From Larix kaempferi (lineage: Eukaryota > Streptophyta > Pinopsida > Pinales > Pinaceae), in NCBI GenBank assembly GCA_027924585.1, contig BSBM01000871.1, positions 806,001-870,000 on the forward strand: a DNA stretch of 64,000 nucleotides. Direction: 5' to 3'. The notes under the pieces are model-generated. The model made no database searches, was not told where the DNA came from, and saw only the letters and a list, made by a program, of their open reading frames with translations. Positions 57,100 to 64,000 of this stretch are shown one piece after another. Within the stretch, counting starts at the first letter, position 1; every line of letters begins with the position of its first letter. A program made the translations under genes and the position numbers.

Positions 57100-57490
57100 G
57101 ATTTGCTTAGTTAAGGTATGGGTCTTGTCAGCAAGGTAATCCGAGTTCAATTCTTCTTAAGGGTGACTTCGTTGGGAGGCAATATCCTAAAACCTAGTCA
57201 AGTTGAGGCTTGTACAGTCCAGGCCAGGTGCGATCCCCGGGTGATTTTGATGTCTTAGATGCTCCTGGGTCGTGGTTTCTTAGACCACAGGAAACTCCCA
57301 TAAGTCAGAGAGATTTGAGCAAACACAAAAAATATTAAATAATATTAATTTACAAATTATGTATGATTATATTTATCAAAAATATAAATATGTGAATATT
57401 AAGATATAATGATATCGAGTTACAAATTATATATAGCTGTGTTTATCAAAAATATAAATATATGTATATTAAGATTAAATTATATTGATT
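57030..57490. repeat. Diverged ~70-80-bp repeats flanking the SINE-like unit
   Basis: TTTATCAAAAATATAAATATG with AATTTATGTATAATTGC or similar occurs at about 57030, 57350 and 57425. The first copy is separated from the other two by the SINE-like element, so the latter may have inserted into the array. Confidence 0.55.
57100..57335 (+). repeat. SINE-like element with tRNA-type promoter boxes
   Basis: TTTGCTTAGTTAAGGTATGGG (57102-57122) resembles an A box and GAGTTCAATTC (57143-57153) a B box, with the GTCTTGTCAGCAAGG anticodon-arm-like stretch between them, as in tRNA-derived SINEs. A ~170-bp unrelated body with CAGGCCAGGTGCGATCCCCG and TTCTTAGACCACAGGAAACT follows, ending in an A-rich tail. 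It is too degenerate to be a functional tRNA. Confidence 0.5.
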
Positions 57491-57914
57491 TATAAATATG
57501 ATGTTTAAATTATGGAAATATTTCTTATATATATAAGATGTGAGTATGTAATACAATTTTAAGATAATTAACATAAATAAGTTATATAATAATTTTTTTT
57601 TGTAGAACTGGAGAACTTCCTTCAAATTCCTCAATATATGTATATATTTAAATTGTATATTTATGCTAATACTGATTATATTAACTCCAATGTATACTTA
57701 ATCTCATTGATTACATATGTAGATCTTTTATTAAAACAACCTCTATTACATATACACTGACACTACTACGTTTACACTTATCCTTATATATGCTTCCCTT
57801 GGGTTTATATCATAATAGAGTTACATAGTGTAATTTACACACTAGTTATTATGTAAATGCAACACATTGAAACGATTGTCAAATCAACTGAGGTAGTAGC
57901 AAGCTCTTGGATAT
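57336..57914. other. AT-rich intergenic DNA, no gene
   Basis: Besides the repeats above nothing is recognised. Confidence 0.5.
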
Positions 57915-59310
57915 ATTGTTGGAAATCTATCAGTTATTTAGGACTTTGGAATTGACGTGGTTACTTTGATCATTGAACTTGGAGGGTGCGCCAACCTTGT
58001 GATCTATGAGATCACATTGATGATGCCAAGGAATCTTGAGCTAAGTTGGCATCACTGTGTGCATGTTAATCTATCAATGCCATGTTGATACCTTGCCTAA
58101 TATGCACTAGTGACATGTTGTAGATCATGCATGGGTTACAACTTAAAATAACATAAGGAGGCACAAGAGTCGATCGTGAGATATCTTATTTCGAGTACAT
58201 CTAGTCAAAATCAGGGCTAAGGATGGCTTTCATGATCCAAACTCAAATCAATGCATGTATGAAAAGTTCTATGAAGAAATACGTACATGAGTATTATCTT
58301 TAATTTCCTACAAGTGTATATATGGCTTGAATTATTAACATGTGGGTGCATGGGGTATCGATTAGAATGTGGTGGTTGCATCTCTAGATCATTTAGTATA
58401 GATTTTTCTATATAATCCATGTATTTAGATTCTTGCTAGTAAATTTGGTGCTTGATTTGGGGAAGTGGTGCTTGATTTGGGGAAGATCATGGTGCCTTGT
58501 CTTCTTAGTAGAAAAGAGGTGGTTAGGTTGCTAGAAAAAAAATTCAACCAAACATCATTGATGGAAAGGAGAGCCAACCTTGGACTATCAGGAATGGTGT
58601 CGTCCTCTTTAAAAATAATATATATTTAAAACATGGATCTCCTCTTATACAACATGATATTAAATATGGGCATACGTATATTTCTACCAATCACAGGTTT
58701 CCAAAAAACTTACAAAAATGCCTCCTCTAAGTTTTACTGGCCTAAAATGAAGTGTGCTATTAGGGAATTTGCGGTAGATTATAACACTTGTCAGTGCAAC
58801 AAGGTAAAACTTGTTCCTTAACATGGAATTATTTACCCTAATGCCATCCCTAATCATAAGTGGAGAGAGGTATTTATGGGCTTCATCACATATTTGTTAC
58901 TCTTTGAAGGTAAGGGTGTTTTTTTTGCTTGTGGTAATAGATTGTTTTACCATGTATGCTCATTTCATTCTTTTGATTACCATGTTTATAACTTCTAAGG
59001 TTGTTTTTTATTCTTCAAACATATTCATAAGCTACATGGACTCCACTTTTATTATTAGAGATAGGGATTCCAAGTTTATAAGTCATTTTAGCAATATTTC
59101 TTGAAATTAGCATGGATCACTTTTTAAAATAATAATAATATAATTTTAGGTCATGGTCTATCTAGGCACCAACTTAATGTATGAGACTCCCTTGTTTATG
59201 GGAAAATAGATCACTTTGTGCAACGACTTGGCTACTTAGTCTACAAATAAACATTAAAAAATATGGTTAATAAGTGTTAGAGGGTTATCTTTGAATGTAC
59301 ACAAGGGATG
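57915..59310 (+). pseudogene. Ty3/gypsy integrase region, tandem copy 1
   Basis: The unit opens TGTTGGAAATCTATCAGTTA (57918), looking like an LTR start, with ~580 bp of non-coding DNA. Fragments of an RNase H-integrase junction follow. 58633-58821 carries the zinc-binding end (KTYKNASSKFYWPKMKCAIR, YNTCQCNKVKLVP). Pieces to about 59120 carry the catalytic core (FMGFIT, the VIDCFTMYAHFILL region, then RDRDSKF in place of SDRDSKF). Several stops and shifts make it dead. The core words resemble the chromovirus-type gypsy integrase. A 20-bp unit (GTGCTTGATTTGGGGAAG) is duplicated at 58448-58485 in this copy only. Confidence 0.72.
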
Positions 59311-60700
59311 TGTTGGAAATCTATCGACTATTTAGGACTTTAGAATTGATGTGGTTACTTTTATCCTCAAACTTGGTATCTCATTGATGATGCTAACAAA
59401 TCAAGAGTTAAGTTGGTATCCTTGTGTGCATGTTAATATATCAATGCCATGTGGATATCTTGTTCAATATGTACTTCTTACATGTTGTAGATCATGTGTG
59501 GACTGCAACTTAAGAGAATATAAGGAGGCACAAGAGCCCATCATGACATGTCTTATTTCAAGCACATCTAGTCACAATCAGAGATGAGGGTGGCTATTAT
59601 GACCCAAATTGATGCATGTATGAAAACTGCTACGAAAGGATATGTACATGAGTATTATCTTTAATTTCTTACAAGTGTATTTGTGGTTTGAATTCTCAAC
59701 ATGTGGATGCATGCGATATCGGTTAGCATGTGGTGGTTGCATCTCTAGATCATTTAGTGTAGATTTTTCTATATAATCCCATGCATTTAGATTCTTGCTA
59801 GTAAATTTGGTGCTTAAGCTGGGGAAGAATTTAGTGTTGTCCTTCTTAGTAGTAAAGAGGTGGCTAGGTCCCTAGAAAAAATTCAACTAAACTGTCATCA
59901 TTGATGACAAGAAGAGCCAATAGTAGGAATGATGCCATCCTCTATCAAAATCATACATATTTACTACATGGATCTCCTCTTATACAACATTATATTAAAT
60001 ATGGGCATGCATATATTTCTACTCATCACAGGTTTCCAAAAAACTTACAAGAATGTCTCCTCTAAGTTTTACTAACCTAAAATGAAGTCTGCTATTAGGA
60101 AATTCGTGTTAGAGTATAACACTGGTCAATACAACAACTTAAAACTTGTTCCTTACCATGGCATTCTTGAGCATAATGTCATCCCGAAGCAGAAGTGGAT
60201 AGGTATTTATGAACTTCATCACATATTTGTCACTTTGAAGGTAACTTAGGTATTTTTCTTGTGGTAATAGATTATTTAACCAAGTATGCTCATTTCATCC
60301 CTTTGACTATCATGTTTATAACTTCTAAGGTTGTTGTTTTATTCTTCAAACATACTTATAAGCTCCATGAAATCCACATTTTGTTATCAGTGATAGGGAT
60401 TCCAAGTTTAAAAATAATTTTAGCAATATTTCTTGAAATTAATATGGATCACTTCTAAAATAATAATAATATAAGGTTATGATATGGGATGTATGGGTCC
60501 TCCTTGTTTGTGGGAAAAGAGTTCCCTTTATGCAATGATTTTAATACTTAGTCTATAGATAGACATTAAAAACATATAGTTAATAATTGCTTGGAGAAGC
60601 ATCTTCGAATGCACACAAAGTACAAGAAAACTAAATGGATCAAATGGTTGCATTTAGCCAAATATTGGTGTAATCTATACATATCATTCTACCATCAAAA
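59311..60700 (+). pseudogene. Ty3/gypsy integrase region, tandem copy 2
   Basis: Begins TGTTGGAAATCTATCGACTA (59311), 1393-1394 bases after copy 1, and repeats the same order. GGATCTCCTCTTATACAACA recurs at 59969. The best piece, 60261-60458, reads VIDYLTKYAHFIPLTIMFIT and KVVVLFFKHTYKLHEI, better preserved than in copy 1. The two copies differ by many substitutions and indels, so the duplication is old. Confidence 0.72.
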
Positions 60701-60937
60701 TGCCTCATTTAAAGCATTATATGACTACAAATCCCCATCACCTAAGGACTAGTCACTCTAAAATGTTAAAGTCACTATTGCACTAGGTACTTTACAATAA
60801 ATGTAAACATCTTCAACTTCTTAAATGAAAACCTAGCCATGATAAATAATATGATGAGACAATAATGTGACCTACACTAATTAGAAAGATAATTTGAGAT
60901 TAGTGATATGGTCTTTGTCTAACTACCAGCATAGATC
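60701..60937. other. Intergenic DNA, no gene
   Basis: Nothing recognised. Confidence 0.4.
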
Positions 60938-61087
60938 CATCTTAAACCCGGACCTATCAAGCACCGAGAGGGGTCCAATTTCTTGAGGTGTAATTTTTTT
61001 TATCTTAATTTTTTTATACATTAAGAAAAAATTTACACCTCAGGATATTCGATCCCTCTCCTACTTGATATATCTAGGTTTAAGATG
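60938..61087. repeat. Palindromic foldback element related to the one at 47754
   Basis: CATCTTAAACC...GGTTTAAGATG. Arms contain CCTATCAAGCACCGAGAGGG and TTGAGGTGTAA, the same core as the 47.75 kb palindrome with several substitutions. The centre is a T-rich/A-rich stem. Confidence 0.8.
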
Positions 61088-61748
61088 AAATCAATATAAT
61101 TTAATTTCTTAAGCCGACATCATTTTCACTTTTATTTTGTTTTTATGGAAACATCATTCTACATAACATTACACAACGTTATGCGTTACAACATCTCCCC
61201 CATGCTAGGTTGTAGAGCACCACTCTACTCTCGGTGCAATAACCCAAATTATATACCCCTATAAAGTGTGAGCAAAAGTGGGTGACGTGTATTATGCATT
61301 AGGCATTCCTAACAAGGGAAGGCGTAATGTCTTCATGTATTTTAGTTTAAAAGGAAGTTGGATAGTGAGGTCGTTACCCAAATAGAGATCCCTTTGGATA
61401 ATAAAGAAGACAAATTGAGATCGAAATTATAAGGCATCCTTGAGGTGATTGTGAAGAATTTTTCTAGAAGGTAAATCATTTAGTAGAAGATTAAATGGAA
61501 TGATATTCTAAAAGAAGAAATCACTCGAGGGGCATATGTATTTATGTAGAAATACTCAAATTTATAACTGGTATAAGGTATGTTTGCGTGTAAGATATCT
61601 CCCTTTCTAAGTAGCCAGAGATTTGATTTTAAAAATCTCTCATTTTATTTTCATTTTCTAGACATAATAATTATTTTAGATTAAATAAAAGAGATATAAG
61701 TTTTGTGATCAAAGTGGTTTTTTATTCAAATTTTGATTTCTATTATTT
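61088..61748. other. Intergenic DNA, no gene
   Basis: A phrase near 61188 (ACAACATCTCCCCCATGCTA) recalls the end of some plant copia LTRs, but I see no partner. Otherwise nothing. Confidence 0.4.
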
Positions 61749-61850
61749 GGTATTATTCTATTGATTTAATCATAAAGCAATTGGTATTATTCTATTGATT
61801 TAATCATAAAGCAATTAGTATTATTCTATTGATTTAATCATAAAGCAATT
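61749..61850. repeat. Three copies of a 34-bp tandem repeat
   Basis: GGTATTATTCTATTGATTTA plus ATCATAAAGCAATT starts at 61749, 61783 and 61817. The three copies are almost identical. Confidence 0.95.
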
Positions 61851-62777
61851 TCTTTTAACTGCACCTTAAAATCTCTTTTAAAGGAAAAACCTCAATTATA
61901 ATATTATTAAATTTAAGCAATTTAATACTTCTACAAATCCAAAGGCACATTTCCACATCTTTTGAGCTATTATACCTACATACTTTGCACTTATATGGGA
62001 GTGCACTTACTTGGGGTGAAAATGAATTTTTTTAAGTTATTCCAACATTGTTTTATCATAAACCTCTTATATTGGGGTGCACTTACTTTGGTGTGAAAAT
62101 GCATTTTTTTTAAAGTTATTCCAACATTTTGTTTTATCATAAACCTCTACTGCTTGTTTTTTCAACATTGAAGACCAAGTTTTTTAATAGAGGAAGCACA
62201 TGTTTAGTTTTCAACATTGAAGACCAATTTTTTTAATAGAGGAAGCACATGTTTTGTAACTAATAGCAACACCTTTTTTTAGGTAGTAGACTTTATATAC
62301 ATGATCTATTTTCATATCTAAGATCATGATTATGTAATGTGTTCTAATCATAAGTTTTTATAAAATTATATTTATAAATGATCGTTTTTATGTAATAAGG
62401 TATTTTGTCATTTTTATTAATAATTTAAGATTAAGTTAGAGTTTTATGGTTTTTTTATGTATAAATAGGGGCTTCTCTTATTTATATTTCTTATCATTTT
62501 ATCAATAAAGTTAAAAAAATTATTGGAACAAATATTATTTAAATTTGCAATAAAAATACATCATTGAGTATGCAGGTATCCTACTATTTTTAGTGTGTTT
62601 AATTTGTATTATTATTATTTTATTTCTATAGTCATAATAATAATGTCATTTTAAACACATACAAATTACAACCGTAAAATACTATTATCACCAATTATAT
62701 GATCATATAATTTACTATACACAATCTAATACATATCTTCATTCTTGAAATCTTTACCTACCATTTTTTTTACCATT
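61851..62777. other. AT-rich DNA left of element B
   Basis: Apart from the tandem duplications at 62000-62260 nothing is recognised. The five bases before the element B LTR are CCATT (62773-62777), the expected target duplication if the far end lies intact beyond the window. Confidence 0.5.
62000..62260. repeat. Two adjacent small tandem duplications
   Basis: First, GTGCACTTACTTGGGGTGAA...TTATCATAAACCTCTTA, about 82 bp, twice (about 62001 and 62080). Second, TTTTCAACATTGAAGACCAA...GAGGAAGCACATG, about 53 bp, twice (about 62159 and 62212). Confidence 0.85.
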
Positions 62778-62935
62778 TGTTGGCACGGGACAGATCCACT
62801 GGAAGTGTGGAAGCCGACATATGCGAAAGGGTCATCCCACAGAAAAAAGACCTTTCGCCACGTTTTGAGGAAATATAAGAAGTTTTAGATTAGCTGAGTC
62901 GGTCATGTGGACCAAATTGTAATAAGAGATAAACA

Positions 62936-62944
62936 TATAAATAG
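62936..62944 (+). promoter_or_regulatory. TATA box of the element B LTR
   Basis: TATAAATAG, about 160 bases into the LTR. An AATAAA at 63069-63074 could be the polyadenylation signal, placing R between them and the ~63100 region. Confidence 0.55.
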
Positions 62945-63322
62945 AACAAGATTGTAAGCCTAAGGGAAGCTAAGTTTTGGAGATGAATGTGATCTTTTGG
63001 ATTTTGTTGTATCTACAATAGGAATGACTTGACTATTCTCTGTGAGGTTTGTTCTGCAGATGTTAATGAATAAAGATGTATGGTTATGAATTCTGTTGTC
63101 ATGTAATGATGGGTTACTTAAATGCTTTCTGTTGATTTGTGTCGATACATGTTGTTGATTAATGTGAATGTGTTGTTAAATATGCTTTGAGATATATATG
63201 CGAATGATGGGTTAAATAGACTATGGAAAATATTGTAATCTCTGGGTAAATGTGCACATATCTTCTCCACAACTGCGGAAGCTTGGTTTCTACAGCACCC
63301 TTATTCACTTCGGGTGAGACCT

Positions 63323-63339
63323 CGTCTGCATCGCAGATG
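63323..63339 (+). other. Conserved U5 hairpin of element B
   Basis: CGTCTGC-ATC-GCAGATG, a 7-bp stem with one G-T pair. It sits after CGGGTGAGACCT just as the AACCTG/CAGGTT hairpin does in element A. Confidence 0.55.
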
Positions 63340-63438
63340 TTGCTAGAAGGGAAACCCCTTTCTGGGCCAGTGCATAAGGGTTGTTGGTATTTGTTGACGA
63401 CAGTGTGAACCCCTGTCGAGAAGAGTTGTGTCAACAAA

Positions 63439-63456
63439 TGGTTCCGTTGCCGGGAC
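63439..63456 (+). other. Primer-binding site of element B
   Basis: TGGTTCCGTTGCCGGGAC, two bases after the LTR. It matches the Asp-tRNA-type site known from Athila-like gypsy elements (TGGCGCCGTTGCCGGGGA) except for TT in place of CG at positions 4-5 and one A near the end. Confidence 0.75.
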
Positions 63457-63469
63457 CCTAAGTGGAAGG

Positions 63470-64000
63470 ATGGGGATATGCTATGGCACCCGACAAAACC
63501 AAAGATCCAAGAGTGGTTTGACAAAAGAGCAGAAGAATTTGCAGGAAGTGAGAAGAAGGACCCTAAACAGACAACAACCGAGTGGTTACAAAAATACATG
63601 TACTCGGATATCCATGAAATTTTCTTCTGCGAATTCCCAGTTGTATTACACGAGTGGCTGGCGTAGTTGACGTATTGCAAAAAACACTACCAGAAAACTG
63701 CACCAGAGTGCTGGACCCCAGGATTGGTGCGACAGCTGAAGCACGTTAACAACAAGGTATCACGAGCTGTTAACTTTTGGGTAGAAAGCATCCTTGAAGG
63801 ATATATAACTGAGTTCGCAGTAGATACGATTAAATGATACAACAACGCGAAAAGAAACTTCTTCAGGGGACCAAGGGGAATATTCTTCACTAAAATTCTG
63901 GATTAAAATGTTGGTCTACGAAAAAGGAATATTATGGATGTCCGCTGATGAGTAGAAAACTCGGTGTGCGAGGGTGAAGGTACTACATATAGGCGAGCCT
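63470..64000 (+). pseudogene. Element B gag, N-terminal part
   Basis: The frame at 63478-63666 reads KPKIQEWFDKRAEEF and KYMYSDIHEIFFCEFPVVLH. It is interrupted by TAG (63664-63666) and continues with VNFWVESILEGYITEFAVDT and a second stop. It then gives IFFTKILD and, past a third stop, NVGLRKRN. These align with KDIHEIFWESFPDELHEW and VDFWVDHMLEGFVTKFAIDT of element A. This gag N-terminus is not one I can name beyond the lineage. The rest is outside the window. Confidence 0.8.

Larger units (their letters stand above)
62778..63436 (+). repeat. 5' LTR of element B (659 bp)
   Basis: TGTTGGCACGGG...GTGTCAACA. It is identified by the primer-binding site two bases downstream and the gag that follows. 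CTTCGGGTGAGACCTC and the hairpin after it are shared with the U5 part of element A. It is less than half the length of the element A LTR. The minus-strand frame 63159-63680 overlaps it and is a shadow. Confidence 0.85.
62778..64000 (+). mobile_element. Element B: 5' end of a Ty3/gypsy retrotransposon
   Basis: LTR, primer-binding site and gag start in order on the plus strand. The element runs off the right edge. Its gag is homologous to that of element A, so the two belong to one lineage. Confidence 0.85.

Noticed and set aside
63159-63680. 173-codon minus-strand frame
   Set aside because: It lies across the element B LTR, primer-binding site and gag start, which explain the sequence on the plus strand.

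Overview
The window looks like intergenic DNA from a large, repeat-rich land-plant genome. It is AT-rich, almost everything recognisable is a decayed plant-type transposable element, and the only host-like gene is a pair of BAHD-acyltransferase pseudogenes. A gymnosperm or fern is my guess from the retroelement families and the gene poverty; the sequence does not prove it. I see no rRNA, no convincing functional tRNA gene, no CRISPR array and no organelle DNA.

Layout. 1-2309: the 3' end of a Ty1/copia element (broken RNase H region, polypurine tract, complete 1.5 kb LTR). 2310-4565: unrecognised DNA with a long compound GT microsatellite and a short inverted repeat. 4566-30690: a territory saturated with the motif GGTCGA/TCGACC, made of inverted and tandem repeats and carrying a broken plus-strand retroelement-type ORF at 25.7-29.2 kb. 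It is split by element A (9011-22319), a 13.3 kb Ty3/gypsy retrotransposon on the minus strand. Element A has two 1565-bp LTRs, a 5-bp target duplication, one long gag-protease-(gag-like)-RT-RNase H-integrase frame and an extra 3' ORF. That 3' ORF is related to the ORF at 25.7-29.2 kb.

30.7-37.6 kb is AT-rich DNA with several local tandem duplications. At 37679-39915 sits a compact LINE-like unit with a 14-bp target-site duplication and an A-rich tail. Its single 532-codon ORF carries a complete 76-residue ubiquitin-like domain ending in RLRGG, fused in front of a DUF4283-like domain and a CCHC zinc knuckle. No ORF2/reverse transcriptase is present. This is the most unusual object in the window. 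A Helitron protein fragment follows at 40.35-41.3 kb.

43753-55393 is a head-to-tail duplication of a ~4.28 kb unit containing a BAHD-type (possibly CER2-like) acyltransferase pseudogene. Copy 1 was split by a 3085-bp insertion (44846-47930) with Helitron traits: an A/T target, a CTGG 3' end and a Pif1-helicase fragment. The empty site survives in copy 2.

57.9-60.7 kb holds two tandem copies of a broken gypsy integrase segment. Foldback palindromes, a SINE-like unit and short tandem repeats surround it. The right edge (62778-64000) is the 5' LTR, primer-binding site and start of gag of element B, on the plus strand. Element B is a relative of element A with a much shorter LTR.

Nothing here looks like a working host gene. 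The longest intact frame is the ubiquitin-like LINE ORF1.
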